A stretch of DNA of 64,000 nt. Origin: Agrobacterium tumefaciens (lineage in GTDB: Bacteria > Pseudomonadota > Alphaproteobacteria > Rhizobiales > Rhizobiaceae). The notes below the pieces were generated by a model. The model was not told the DNA's origin. It made no database searches and was given only the letters and a program-made list of their open reading frames with translations. The stretch spans positions 1-64,000 of the forward strand of contig NZ_WJOK01000023.1 of NCBI RefSeq assembly GCF_009649785.1, in the 5' to 3' direction. The position numbers and the translations under genes are program-made. This document shows positions 16,988-26,032 of the stretch, piece after piece. Numbering within the stretch: position 1 is the first letter of the stretch; each line of letters opens with the position of its first letter.

Positions 16988-19870
16988 ATGGCCCTTATAT
17001 CTGAAATCGACTACGGAACACCAAAATCCACCTCGACAGAGATGGTCACGCTAACGATAGACGGCCGCGAGATCACCGTGCCGGCGGGAACGTCAATCAT
17101 GCGTGCTTCGAGAGAAGCGGGCATCGATGTTCCCAAACTCTGCGCCACCGATATGGTCGATGCCTTCGGTTCCTGTCGCCTCTGTCTCATCGAGGTGGAG
17201 GGCCGCAATGGCACCCCCGCCTCCTGCACCACGCCAGTGGCGGCCGGTCTTGTCGTCCACACCCAGACGGAACGCCTGAAGCAGATCCGCAAGGGTGTGA
17301 TGGAGCTTTATATCTCCGACCACCCGCTCGACTGTCTCACCTGCGCCGCAAATGGCGACTGTGAATTGCAGGATATGGCCGGCGCCGTCGGCCTGCGTGA
17401 CGTGCGTTACGGCTATGATGGCGACAACCATGTGAAGGCCCGTGCCGGCGATGGCGACCTCAACGCCAACTGGATGCCCAAGGACGAGAGCAACCCGTAT
17501 TTCACCTACGATCCGTCGAAGTGCATCGTCTGTTCCCGCTGCGTGCGCGCCTGTGAGGAAGTGCAGGGAACGTTCGCGTTGACGATCGAAGGGCGCGGCT
17601 TCGAAAGCCGCGTTTCGCCCGGCGCGCACGAGGCATTTCTTGATTCCGAATGCGTTTCCTGCGGCGCCTGCGTGCAGGCCTGTCCGACGGCGACGCTGAC
17701 TGAAAAATCGGTGATCGCCATTGGCCAGCCGGAACATTCGCTGGTCACCACCTGCGCTTATTGCGGCGTCGGCTGTTCGTTCAAGGCGGAGATGCGCGGA
17801 GAGGAGCTGGTTCGCATGGTGCCGTGGAAGGACGGTCAGGCAAACCGTGGCCATTCCTGCGTCAAGGGTCGCTTTGCTTATGGGTATGCCAGCCACCGCG
17901 ACCGCATTCTCAACCCGATGGTCCGTGAAAAGATCAGCGACCCGTGGCGCGAAGTGACCTGGGACGAGGCATTTGCCCATGTCGCCTCCGAATTCCAGCG
18001 CATTCAGGGAGCCTATGGCCGCGAATCCATCGGCGGCATCACCTCTTCCCGCTGCACCAATGAAGAGACCTTTCTGGTCCAGAAGCTCATCCGCGCCGGT
18101 TTCGGCAACAACAATGTCGATACCTGCGCCCGCGTCTGTCATTCGCCGACGGGGTACGGGTTGGGGCAGGCGTTCGGCACCTCTGCCGGAACGCAGAATT
18201 TCGATTCCGTCGAACATTCGGATGTTGTCCTCGTCATCGGCGCCAACCCGACAGACGGGCACCCGGTGTTCGGCTCACGCCTGAAGAAGCGGCTGCGCCA
18301 GGGCGCAAAGCTGATCGTCATCGATCCGCGCCGCATCGATCTCGTTCGCACGCCGCATGTGGAGGCGTCGTTCCATTTGCCGCTGAAGCCTGGAACGAAC
18401 GTCGCCGTGCTGACAGCCCTTGCCCATGTCATCGTTACAGAAGGATTGTTCGACGAGGCCTTCATCCGCGAGCGTTGCGACTGGTCGGAATTTGAGGACT
18501 GGGCCGCGTTCGTGGCCGAACCGCAGCATGGCCCGGAGGAAACAGAAAGCTTTACCGGCGTTCCCGCCGAGGAGCTGCGCGGTGCCGCCAGGCTGTTTGC
18601 CAAGGGCGGCAATGGCGCAATCTATTACGGGCTTGGCGTTACCGAACACAGCCAGGGTTCCACGACCGTCATGGCGATTGCCAATCTTGCCATGGCGACC
18701 GGCAACATTGGTCGCCCTGGTGTCGGCGTCAATCCGTTGCGTGGCCAGAACAATGTGCAGGGTTCCTGCGACATGGGTTCCTTCCCGCATGAGCTCCCCG
18801 GCTATCGCCATATATCCGACGATGCCACCCGGGAAATATTCGAAAAGCTCTGGGGCGTTACCCTCAACAACGAGCCGGGGCTGCGCATCCCCAACATGCT
18901 GGATGCAGCCGTCGATGGCAGTTTCAAGGGCATCTACATTCAGGGCGAAGACATCCTCCAGTCGGACCCGGACACCAAGCATGTTTCAGCCGGTCTTGCC
19001 GCGATGGAATGTGTTGTCGTGCACGACCTGTTCCTGAACGAGACGGCGAACTACGCGCATGTCTTTCTGCCGGGTTCCACCTTCCTCGAAAAGGATGGCA
19101 CGTTCACTAATGCCGAACGCCGCATCAATCGTGTGCGCAAGGTCATGTCGCCGAAAAACGGCTATTCGGATTGGGAGGTCACCCAGAAGCTGGCTCAGGC
19201 CATGGGGCTGAACTGGAGCTATACGCACCCGTCGCAGATCATGGATGAAATCGCGGCGACGACGCCGAGCTTTGCCGGCGTTTCCTATGACTATCTGGAG
19301 AGCAGAGGCTCGGTGCAGTGGCCGTGTAACGAAAAATTCCCGGAAGGCTCGCCGATCATGCATGTGGACGGGTTCGTGCGCGGCAAGGGCAAGTTCATCC
19401 GCACCGAATATGTGGCGACGGACGAGCGTACCGGCCCGCGCTTTCCGCTGCTGCTCACCACCGGCCGTATCCTGTCGCAGTACAATGTCGGCGCGCAGAC
19501 ACGGCGCACCGAAAACGTCGTCTGGCATGAGGAGGATCGTCTCGAAATCCATCCGCATGATGCCGAACAGCGTGGCGTCAAGGATGGTGACTGGATCAAG
19601 CTTGCCAGCCGTTCGGGCGATACGACGCTACGGGCGCTAATCACCGATCGCGTTGCGCCGGGGGTGGTCTATACCACCTTCCACCATCCGGGCACGCAGG
19701 CAAACGTCATTACCACCGACTACTCCGACTGGGCGACGAACTGTCCGGAATACAAGGTCACTGCGGTTCAGGTCTCGCCCTCGAACGGGCCGACCGAATG
19801 GCAGGAAGGATATGACGCGCTCAGCCGCCGTTCGCGGCGGATCGCAGGCAAGCTCGAGGCGGCCGAATAA
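16988..19870 (+). CDS. fdsA: NAD-dependent formate dehydrogenase alpha subunit (molybdenum catalytic subunit)
   Basis: 960-aa molybdopterin enzyme that oxidises formate to CO2 in the cytoplasm. Cluster ligands in order: 2Fe-2S C52, C63, C66, C80; His-ligated 4Fe-4S H112, C116, C119, C125; two ferredoxin clusters with C179/182/185/189 and C222/225/228/232; proximal 4Fe-4S C256, C259, C263, C291. The molybdenum ligand is C384 in the ARVCH motif, the cysteine form rather than selenocysteine. The C-terminal molydopterin-dinucleotide-binding domain ends the protein. ATG 16988 follows GGAG and lies four bases after the fdsB stop. No signal peptide is seen. Confidence 0.95.
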   Translation: MALISEIDYGTPKSTSTEMVTLTIDGREITVPAGTSIMRASREAGIDVPKLCATDMVDAFGSCRLCLIEVEGRNGTPASCTTPVAAGLVVHTQTERLKQIRKGVMELYISDHPLDCLTCAANGDCELQDMAGAVGLRDVRYGYDGDNHVKARAGDGDLNANWMPKDESNPYFTYDPSKCIVCSRCVRACEEVQGTFALTIEGRGFESRVSPGAHEAFLDSECVSCGACVQACPTATLTEKSVIAIGQPEHSLVTTCAYCGVGCSFKAEMRGEELVRMVPWKDGQANRGHSCVKGRFAYGYASHRDRILNPMVREKISDPWREVTWDEAFAHVASEFQRIQGAYGRESIGGITSSRCTNEETFLVQKLIRAGFGNNNVDTCARVCHSPTGYGLGQAFGTSAGTQNFDSVEHSDVVLVIGANPTDGHPVFGSRLKKRLRQGAKLIVIDPRRIDLVRTPHVEASFHLPLKPGTNVAVLTALAHVIVTEGLFDEAFIRERCDWSEFEDWAAFVAEPQHGPEETESFTGVPAEELRGAARLFAKGGNGAIYYGLGVTEHSQGSTTVMAIANLAMATGNIGRPGVGVNPLRGQNNVQGSCDMGSFPHELPGYRHISDDATREIFEKLWGVTLNNEPGLRIPNMLDAAVDGSFKGIYIQGEDILQSDPDTKHVSAGLAAMECVVVHDLFLNETANYAHVFLPGSTFLEKDGTFTNAERRINRVRKVMSPKNGYSDWEVTQKLAQAMGLNWSYTHPSQIMDEIAATTPSFAGVSYDYLESRGSVQWPCNEKFPEGSPIMHVDGFVRGKGKFIRTEYVATDERTGPRFPLLLTTGRILSQYNVGAQTRRTENVVWHEEDRLEIHPHDAEQRGVKDGDWIKLASRSGDTTLRALITDRVAPGVVYTTFHHPGTQANVITTDYSDWATNCPEYKVTAVQVSPSNGPTEWQEGYDALSRRSRRIAGKLEAAE

Positions 19871-19941
19871 TCGGGGCCGGGGCAATCCCGGCCTTTTGAA
19901 AACGTGAACGTCGTCCGTCAGGCGGCGCGGGGAAAACAGCC

Positions 19942-20280
19942 ATGTTGCTTAATCACACCGACGAAAAACTGGTGAGAATGGCGAACCAGATCGCGACTTT
20001 TTTCCTTTCCCAGCCGGAGGATATCCGCGTTGAGGGGGTCGCCACGCACATTAACAAATTCTGGGAACCCCGTATGCGCAAACGGTTTTTCGAGATTGTT
20101 GATGCCGGTGCCGGGGAGTTTTTGCCGCTGGTGCTCGCAGCAGCGCTCAAGATCAAGAGGCCCGGGGTGTCCGCCGCCGATGCGGTCGGGCTTGGCAACG
20201 ATGCCACGGGAACGCCGGAGGGCAAGGGCGTTGCTGCGGGCGAGTCCTTGTCCGAACCGAGCATTCCCGAAACCACGTAA
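19942..20280 (+). CDS. fdsD: Formate dehydrogenase delta subunit
   Basis: 112-aa small helical FdsD protein, thought to help assembly or stability of the FdsABG complex. The conserved core (ANQIATFF...VATHINKFWEPRMR, residues 13-52) is followed by a leucine-rich segment and an extra Gly/Ala/Pro-rich tail of about 35 residues, so it is longer than the roughly 70-75 aa usual for the family. It lies 71 bases after fdsA. The fdhD sulfurtransferase gene that often sits between fdsA and fdsD is absent here. Confidence 0.88.
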   Translation: MLLNHTDEKLVRMANQIATFFLSQPEDIRVEGVATHINKFWEPRMRKRFFEIVDAGAGEFLPLVLAAALKIKRPGVSAADAVGLGNDATGTPEGKGVAAGESLSEPSIPETT

Positions 20281-20412
20281 AGCCAGGCGGTAACACGCCG
20301 CAAACAGGTATTGCCGGATGGGGGACATCCGGCGATCTCGGTAACGCCCGGTCGATGCGGCCAATGCGGGCGTATCATGGTTGTCCAGACATTCACGAGG
20401 GAGGTAGTGTCG

Positions 20413-22065
20413 ATGGCAGTAGCAGGCGTATCTGCGGGAGGGCCGGCGCAAGCCGGGGTTCTAGACCGCGAACGGATCATAGCAAAACCGGGCTTCAACC
20501 GCTGGCTGGTGCCGCCGGCGGCTCTGGCCATTCACTTGTGTATCGGCATGGCCTACGGCTTCAGCGTCTTCTGGCTGCCGCTGTCGAAGGCATTGCCGGC
20601 AACGGACCCCAGTTGCTCCAGCCTCACCCTTGTCGGGGCGCTGTTCACCACCGAGTGCAACTGGCGTGTGGCCGATCTTGGCTGGATCTATACGCTCTTC
20701 TTCGTCTTGCTCGGATGCTCGGCGGCGATCTGGGGCGGTTGGTTGGAAAGGGTCGGGCCGCGCAAGGCCGGCTTCGTTTCCGCCTGCTGCTGGTGCGGCG
20801 GCATTCTGGTTGCAGCGCTTGGCGTGATGACGCACCAGCTCTGGCTGATGTGGGTCGGGGCAGGTGTCATCGGCGGCGTTGGTCTTGGTCTCGGTTACAT
20901 CTCGCCGGTCTCGACATTGATCAAATGGTTTCCGGACCGGCGCGGCATGGCAACCGGCATGGCCATCATGGGCTTCGGCGGCGGTGCTATGATCGGCGCA
21001 CCGCTTGCCAATCTGCTCATGAATACCTTCAAGACGGATACTTCAGTCGGTGTCTGGCAAACGTTCGTCGTCATGGCATTGATCTATTTCGTCTTCATGA
21101 TGGCGGGTGCCTTCGGTTACCGCATTCCACCGGCGGGCTGGCGTCCGGAAGGCTGGACGGCCCCGGCGGCCAAAAGTGCCATGATCACCAATCGTCACGT
21201 TCATCTGCGTGATGCGCACAAGACGAAGCAGTTCTGGCTCATCTGGGCGGTTCTGTGCCTCAACGTGTCAGCGGGTATCGGCGTGATCGGCATGGCATCG
21301 CCAATGTTGCAGGAGATTTTCGCGGGTTCGTTGATCGGTCTGCCCGGCGTTGGTTTTGCGGACCTCAATATCGAGCAGAAAGCATCGATCGCCGCCATCG
21401 CGGCCGGGTTCACGGGCCTGCTGTCGCTGTTTAACATCGGTGGCCGCTTCTTCTGGGCTTCCATGTCCGACAAAATCGGCCGCAAGAACACTTACTTCTG
21501 CTTCTTCGTGCTTGGCATCATTCTTTATGCGCTGGCCCCGACGCTGGCAACGGTGGGTTCCAAGGCGTTCTTCGTTCTTGCCCTCGGCATCATCCTGTCG
21601 ATGTACGGCGGCGGCTTTGCAACCATTCCCGCCTATCTTGCCGACATCTTCGGCACGCAGTTCGTCGGCGCGATCCATGGCCGTCTGCTGACGGCATGGG
21701 CAACGGCCGGTATCGCCGGGCCTGTTGTCGTCAACTACATCCGCGAAGCGCAGATTGCGGCCGGTGTCGCGCCGGGTCCCGCACTCTATACCAGCACCAT
21801 GTACATCCTGGCGGGGATGCTCGCGATCGGCCTCATCGCCAACGCGTTTGTCCGGCCGTTGCCGGAGAAATGGTTCATGTCGGATGCGGAGGTTGCGACA
21901 CTTCAGGCCAAGACCGCCGCCGCCAATGCAGGGCCCACCGGTTCCTTCGGTATCGGCAGGGGTGGTTTGGACGCCAAGGCTGCACTGGCCTGGGCAGCCG
22001 TCGGCATACCACTTCTCTGGGGCGTGTGGGTCACGGTCAAAAGCAGCCTTGTGCTGTTTGGCTGA
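20413..22065 (+). CDS. Oxalate/formate antiporter-family MFS transporter
   Basis: 550-aa major facilitator of the OFA family, with about 12-13 membrane spans beginning near residue 36. The signature loops include RRGMATGMAIMGFGGGA and a central cytoplasmic loop before DKIGRKNTY. ATG 20413 follows GGGAGGTAG. Two upstream in-frame ATGs lack ribosome sites. It is the last gene of the formate dehydrogenase operon (133 bases after fdsD), so it probably moves formate or oxalate. A strong terminator follows. Confidence 0.9.
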   Translation: MAVAGVSAGGPAQAGVLDRERIIAKPGFNRWLVPPAALAIHLCIGMAYGFSVFWLPLSKALPATDPSCSSLTLVGALFTTECNWRVADLGWIYTLFFVLLGCSAAIWGGWLERVGPRKAGFVSACCWCGGILVAALGVMTHQLWLMWVGAGVIGGVGLGLGYISPVSTLIKWFPDRRGMATGMAIMGFGGGAMIGAPLANLLMNTFKTDTSVGVWQTFVVMALIYFVFMMAGAFGYRIPPAGWRPEGWTAPAAKSAMITNRHVHLRDAHKTKQFWLIWAVLCLNVSAGIGVIGMASPMLQEIFAGSLIGLPGVGFADLNIEQKASIAAIAAGFTGLLSLFNIGGRFFWASMSDKIGRKNTYFCFFVLGIILYALAPTLATVGSKAFFVLALGIILSMYGGGFATIPAYLADIFGTQFVGAIHGRLLTAWATAGIAGPVVVNYIREAQIAAGVAPGPALYTSTMYILAGMLAIGLIANAFVRPLPEKWFMSDAEVATLQAKTAAANAGPTGSFGIGRGGLDAKAALAWAAVGIPLLWGVWVTVKSSLVLFG

Positions 22066-22086
22066 TTGCGACAAGCATCAGATCGT

Positions 22087-22115
22087 CCGGGCAGCCCTGT
22101 GGCTGCCCGGATTTG
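22087..22115 (+). terminator. Rho-independent terminator of the fds-MFS operon
   Basis: Perfect 10-bp stem CCGGGCAGCC (22087-22096) and GGCTGCCCGG (22101-22110), loop CTGT, followed by ATTTGTTTT. It lies between the convergent MFS and acetyltransferase genes. Confidence 0.9.
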
Positions 22116-22118
22116 TTT

Positions 22119-22571
22119 TCAGGCCTTGAGTGACAGGCGGGCATTCTCGAAGGGCAGGCCGTCATCGTCAGTCGACCTGCGCGAGACTTCAAGGAAGCCG
22201 AGCGAACGGTAAAACCGCATCGCCTGCTCATTGGCGGTATAGACCTCAAGCGACAATTCACCCTTGAGATCAAGCGCGTGGGCGATGAGCCTGCGCCCGA
22301 TACCCTTGCCCTGTTGTGCCGGTGCGACGAACAGGCCTCCGATGAAACTGTCGAGCAGGCTGATGAAGCCGACAGGGTCACCGGCCTGCGCCGCGACGAA
22401 AGTCTCCGATAGCGGCAGATAGGTATCTTCGATCAGTCTTTGCTGCTCGCGCAAACGCTGCGTGCCGATAAAGGGATGTGCCAGCAGCGAGGCATCAAGC
22501 CAGATGCGTGACAGGATTTGCGTTTCCGCTGCCGCGTCAAACGGCCGGATGTCGATAGATTTGATATTCAT
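22119..22571 (-). CDS. GNAT-family acetyltransferase, YjaB-like
   Basis: 150-aa N-acetyltransferase with the acetyl-CoA-binding QGKGIGRRLI motif near residues 87-96 and the C-terminal AMRFYRSLGF motif followed by a D-rich loop, as in YjaB-type enzymes. The acceptor is unknown. The gene stands alone: convergent with the MFS gene, and its start is separated by about 170 bases from the end of the histidine kinase gene on the same strand. Confidence 0.85.
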   Translation of the reverse strand: MNIKSIDIRPFDAAAETQILSRIWLDASLLAHPFIGTQRLREQQRLIEDTYLPLSETFVAAQAGDPVGFISLLDSFIGGLFVAPAQQGKGIGRRLIAHALDLKGELSLEVYTANEQAMRFYRSLGFLEVSRRSTDDDGLPFENARLSLKA

Positions 22572-22741
22572 GGAAATTCCGCAGAATTAGACATGCCAAA
22601 GGGTCAGCTCCGTTTTCCGAGCCGGCTGAAACCGCGATGGGCGGTCAGATTTTCAACCTCTGTGCATAAATCTCCCTGCTTCGAAACCTGTATTTACCGC
22701 TGCTGCGCAGCAGGGTCAACAAAGGGAAAGGCGGGCTTTCC

Positions 22742-24100
22742 TCAAGATCCTGCCGGCAGGGTCAGCGAACAGGTAAGTCCGCCATTTTCGCCGCGCTCCA
22801 GCCTGATGCTGCCGCCATGAAGCTCGACAAGTTCCTTGACGATGGTAAGACCGAAGCCGTCACCCGGAACGGTCTCGTCCATGCGTCTGCCCGGCTGGAA
22901 AGCCTCGGAAATGCGGGCATCCTCGATGCCAGGTCCATTGTCCGAGATCACGATCCAGACGTCGCGTCCGGTCTTTTTCGCGGAAATACGAACCGCGCTT
23001 TTTGCCCATTTGAATGCGTTGTCGATGATATTGCCAACGATCTCGTCCAGATCCTCAGGTGTGATCTGCAATAGCAACTCGGGGTCCACATCGACCGTTG
23101 CGACAATCCCCCGGTCGGCATGAATACGCGACATGATATCAACGATATCGTTGATCCTCGGTTTGAGCGCGGTCACCGTGGCCGTGCCGCCTGCTGCGGT
23201 CTTGCGGGCTCTTGCCAGATGGTGGCGGATGCGCTGGTCGATCCTGTCCACAAGCGCACGCATTTCGCGATCCGGGTCGTTGGTTTCGTTGAGGGCAAGG
23301 TAGAGGCTTGTCACCGGGGTTTTCAGACCATGGGCGAGATTTGCAAAGTGCAGACGTGTTTCCGCAAGCCTCTCGCTATTCTGCTCCACGAGACGGTTGA
23401 TTTCGCCCGAGGCTGGACGCAGTTCCTCGACATCCGCCTCCGGCAACCTGTCGAGTGTGCCTGCCGAAATCGAGGAAATATCGGCGGTGAGTTGCCGCAG
23501 TGGTCGCAGACCATATCTGACCTGCAGGAAAATACCGCCGACGAGGCTCGCGCCCAAGAGGGTCATGGCAGGTATCAACCACAGAAGCGCGCTGCGGGCG
23601 GGTGCAACCAGCGCGAATTGCGGCGCAGTGACAGTGATTTCGACGAGGCGCTGTCCAACCATGGTTTGAATGGATCTGAGATAGATCTCCTCGCCGTGAA
23701 AATCGGCATTCGCGCCGGGACGAGGGCCGTGGCCCATCATTTTGCGCCATTCGAACGGGGAGGGCGGGTTGGTTATGGTTTGCCCCGCGAGCGACCGAGA
23801 GACGATCGCTACACCCTCGCCGGTGATCTGCCAGTACCAGCCGGAGCCGCGCCTGTCGAATGGCGGGCCGTCCAGCGCGGCGTTAAGTGTCACGCCGCCG
23901 CTTGCGCTGCCGGAGAGCGCGCTCCGCAATCCCTCTATCTGCGTGTCGAGCCGTTGGTCGATCTGTTCACGCACCACGGCGGCAACGATGAGATAGAGTA
24001 TGATGGAGGCGACGATCACGGTCGCGGTGACGAAAACTACGGAAAAAACCGTGAGGCGGCGCGAGATCGACGAACCCGGAATGGCCGAAAATTCCCTCAT
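22742..24100 (-). CDS. Sensor histidine kinase of an OmpR-type two-component system
   Basis: 452-aa membrane kinase: membrane spans at about 17-42 and 170-193 flanking a 125-residue periplasmic sensor, then HAMP (195-245), a dimerisation domain with phospho-acceptor H257 in LAHGLKTP, and an ATPase domain with an N-box (NIIDNAFKW), DNGPGI and GDGFGL. The LAHxLKTP form of the H-box and the layout recall PhoQ-type kinases. It is translated after, and overlaps by four bases, the response regulator gene. The signal is unknown. The periplasmic domain is not strongly acidic, unlike enteric PhoQ. Confidence 0.92.
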   Translation of the reverse strand: MREFSAIPGSSISRRLTVFSVVFVTATVIVASIILYLIVAAVVREQIDQRLDTQIEGLRSALSGSASGGVTLNAALDGPPFDRRGSGWYWQITGEGVAIVSRSLAGQTITNPPSPFEWRKMMGHGPRPGANADFHGEEIYLRSIQTMVGQRLVEITVTAPQFALVAPARSALLWLIPAMTLLGASLVGGIFLQVRYGLRPLRQLTADISSISAGTLDRLPEADVEELRPASGEINRLVEQNSERLAETRLHFANLAHGLKTPVTSLYLALNETNDPDREMRALVDRIDQRIRHHLARARKTAAGGTATVTALKPRINDIVDIMSRIHADRGIVATVDVDPELLLQITPEDLDEIVGNIIDNAFKWAKSAVRISAKKTGRDVWIVISDNGPGIEDARISEAFQPGRRMDETVPGDGFGLTIVKELVELHGGSIRLERGENGGLTCSLTLPAGS

Positions 24101-24759
24101 GGCTCTGCCTTCAGCATGTAACCGCGCCCGCGAACGGTCTCTATATGCCCGGCACCGATCTTGCGCCGCAGGCGGGCAATGATCACTTCGATGGAATTGG
24201 AATCCACTTCCGCATCGCCCTCATAGACCCGTTCGATGAGTTCGCGGCGGTCGACCACCACTTCCTTGCGCAGGATGAGGCAGGAGAGGACCCGCCACTC
24301 CAGCGCGGTCAGCTTCAACGGCAAGCCGTCCTGTTCGAAGGTTCCGAGCTGCGCATCGAAGATGAGCGAACCGCAGGTGATGGCGGAGGCGGCGTGGCCG
24401 GTGGCGCGGCGAACGAGTGCACGCAGCCGCAGCACCAGTTCTTCTACCTTGAACGGCTTGGTGAGAAAATCGTCTGCTCCAGCTTTGAAACTCGCCACCT
24501 TGTCCGGCCATCCGTCACGCGCGGTCAAAACGAGTACGGGCAGGTTCCGCTGCGCCGACCGCCATGATTTCAGAACCGATACGCCATCGATTTTCGGTAA
24601 TCCCAGATCGAGAACGGCCACGTCGTAAAGTTCGGTAAGCCCGGCATGTTCGGCATCCTCGCCATTCTGCGCGATGTCGACGACAAAATTTTCCGCCCGC
24701 AGGCTGGCTGCGATGCGCCGGGAAAGATCGGTATCGTCTTCAACGAGAAGTATGCGCAT
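24097..24759 (-). CDS. OmpR/PhoP-family response regulator
   Basis: 220-aa response regulator: receiver domain (1-115) with acidic pocket E7-D8-D9, phospho-acceptor D51, threonine in VLTARD and lysine in FLTKPF, then a winged-helix DNA-binding domain ending in VRGRGYML. First gene of the two-gene operon with the kinase. It is divergent from the YgiW-like gene at 24895, with an 8-bp inverted repeat between them that is a good candidate binding site. Confidence 0.93.
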   Translation of the reverse strand: MRILLVEDDTDLSRRIAASLRAENFVVDIAQNGEDAEHAGLTELYDVAVLDLGLPKIDGVSVLKSWRSAQRNLPVLVLTARDGWPDKVASFKAGADDFLTKPFKVEELVLRLRALVRRATGHAASAITCGSLIFDAQLGTFEQDGLPLKLTALEWRVLSCLILRKEVVVDRRELIERVYEGDAEVDSNSIEVIIARLRRKIGAGHIETVRGRGYMLKAEP

Positions 24760-24819
24760 GGTCCTGCCGTTTCGGTTTCGTGGGCGGTGTTTTAACTAGG
24801 CCCGGAAGGCTTAACTCAA

Positions 24820-24839
24820 CCTGAACCACAAGGTTCAGG
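24820..24839. promoter_or_regulatory. Inverted repeat in the divergent two-component/YgiW-like promoter
   Basis: Perfect 8-bp arms CCTGAACC (24820-24827) and GGTTCAGG (24832-24839) separated by ACAA. The CTTAACTCAACCTGAACC context also has short direct repeats ending in AACC. It lies midway between the divergent response regulator and the YgiW-like gene, and probably is the site of the regulator or a weak hairpin in the leader. Confidence 0.5.
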
Positions 24840-24894
24840 CTGCTGGTGGTGCCTGGCAGGTAAAAAGGCCCTGTCAATCAAACAGGAGACCATC

Positions 24895-25443
24895 ATGTCC
24901 CACTCTGAAGAGATTAACGAAATCGCAGCACCGAAGGCCACTTCTGACACTCCCGTGCCGCCGCACCGGAAACATCGCCGTAAAACCGCCGCGTTCGCCT
25001 TTGCGGCCGTCGCCATGCTGGCCGTTGGAGCCGCTGCCGGAGCCGGTGCGGTGAAGCTGACACGCCCGACACCCGAGATGGCGCCGATGACACCCGTTGC
25101 CATTTCCACCGTCAAGGAAGGAAATCTCGTGACCCTGAAGGGCAAGGTCGCCGAGATTTTCGGCAACAAGTTCATCGTTCAGGATGATAGCGGCCGCGCA
25201 CTCATCGATACCGGCCCCGAGGGCGATAATGGGAAGGTCGTGACTGTCGATGAAGCGGTCAGCGTTCAGGGCCGTTTCGACAGGGGTGTCCTGCGGGCAA
25301 GCTATGTCGTCCGTCAGGATGGCACTATCGAGGCACTTGGACCGGCAGGCCGTCCGCCGCATCATGGTCCTAAAGAGGATATGATGCGCGGGCCAAAAGG
25401 CGACGGCCCGATGGGCGAGATGATGCCTCACCCCAAACCCTGA
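24895..25443 (+). CDS. Membrane-anchored or exported OB-fold (YgiW/BOF-like) protein
   Basis: 182-aa protein. Residues 1-38 are a cytoplasmic, basic N-terminus, 39-60 an Ala-rich membrane span, and about 75-145 a bacterial OB-fold like that of YgiW/YdeI proteins, with the pattern VTLKGKV...FIVQDDSGRALID. The C-terminus is rich in Pro, Gly, Met and His, which could bind metal. In enterics such proteins are induced by two-component systems under envelope stress, and the divergent two-component genes fit that pattern. The ATG follows CAGGAG. Confidence 0.75.
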   Translation: MSHSEEINEIAAPKATSDTPVPPHRKHRRKTAAFAFAAVAMLAVGAAAGAGAVKLTRPTPEMAPMTPVAISTVKEGNLVTLKGKVAEIFGNKFIVQDDSGRALIDTGPEGDNGKVVTVDEAVSVQGRFDRGVLRASYVVRQDGTIEALGPAGRPPHHGPKEDMMRGPKGDGPMGEMMPHPKP

Positions 25444-25468
25444 TATTGGGGCCTGATCTGCGCCAGAC

Positions 25469-25520
25469 GGCGCGGGCTCGAAGACGATAACCGTCCCGAG
25501 CCCGCGCCGCCGGTTTTTTT
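25469..25520 (+). terminator. Rho-independent terminator
   Basis: Perfect 12-bp stem GGCGCGGGCTCG (25469-25480) and CGAGCCCGCGCC (25497-25508), then GCCGG and seven T at 25514-25520. It ends the YgiW-like gene and separates it from the convergent DUF992 gene. Confidence 0.88.
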
Positions 25521-25525
25521 AAGGT

Positions 25526-26032
25526 TTAGCCCGCACGCTTCAACTGCAGACGCGAGACACCCGCAGCGATGTTAACGCCGGTGCCGACTTCGGCGCTGAG
25601 CGGCTGAAGCGCGAAGTTCTTGGCATTGCCGCCGATCAGTGCATTGGCGCCCAAGCCCACGCCGACCGATGCGGCAGCGGAGGCACCAACATAGTTGCCG
25701 CTCAACGCACCGTCACCCACGCGGCTGGCTGCGGTGTTCAGCACGATCCAGCTCATATAGGTCTTGCCGGTTACGCCGATGTCGAGACCGAGCTTGCCGA
25801 TCGTGCCGGTATAACGCTCGGTCTTGCCGGAGCGCTGGCGAAACTCGCAGGCCACGCTCTTGCTGGAGCCGACCACAAGGCCGACGCCGCCGGCAATTTC
25901 GCACGACAGGGTGCCGACGCGTTCCTTCTGCGCGGTTTCCATGGGGCGCTTTGCATTGTGCTTCGTTTCGGCTGAAGCAATCGGGGCAAGGGCCAGGGTT
26001 GCAATCGCGGTTGCGAGAACGAATGTCTTCAT
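25526..26032 (-). CDS. Exported DUF992 protein
   Basis: 168-aa protein with a signal peptide (residues 1-21, cut after Ala-Ser-Ala) and the DUF992 domain: GTLSCEIAGGVGLVVGSSK at the start and a glycine-rich, barrel-like remainder with a single conserved pair of cysteines (in LSCEI and ACEFRQR). The function is unknown; the family is frequent in Rhizobiales. Its ATG overlaps the stop of the BON gene by four bases, making it the third gene of a small stress operon. Confidence 0.85.
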   Translation of the reverse strand: MKTFVLATAIATLALAPIASAETKHNAKRPMETAQKERVGTLSCEIAGGVGLVVGSSKSVACEFRQRSGKTERYTGTIGKLGLDIGVTGKTYMSWIVLNTAASRVGDGALSGNYVGASAAASVGVGLGANALIGGNAKNFALQPLSAEVGTGVNIAAGVSRLQLKRAG

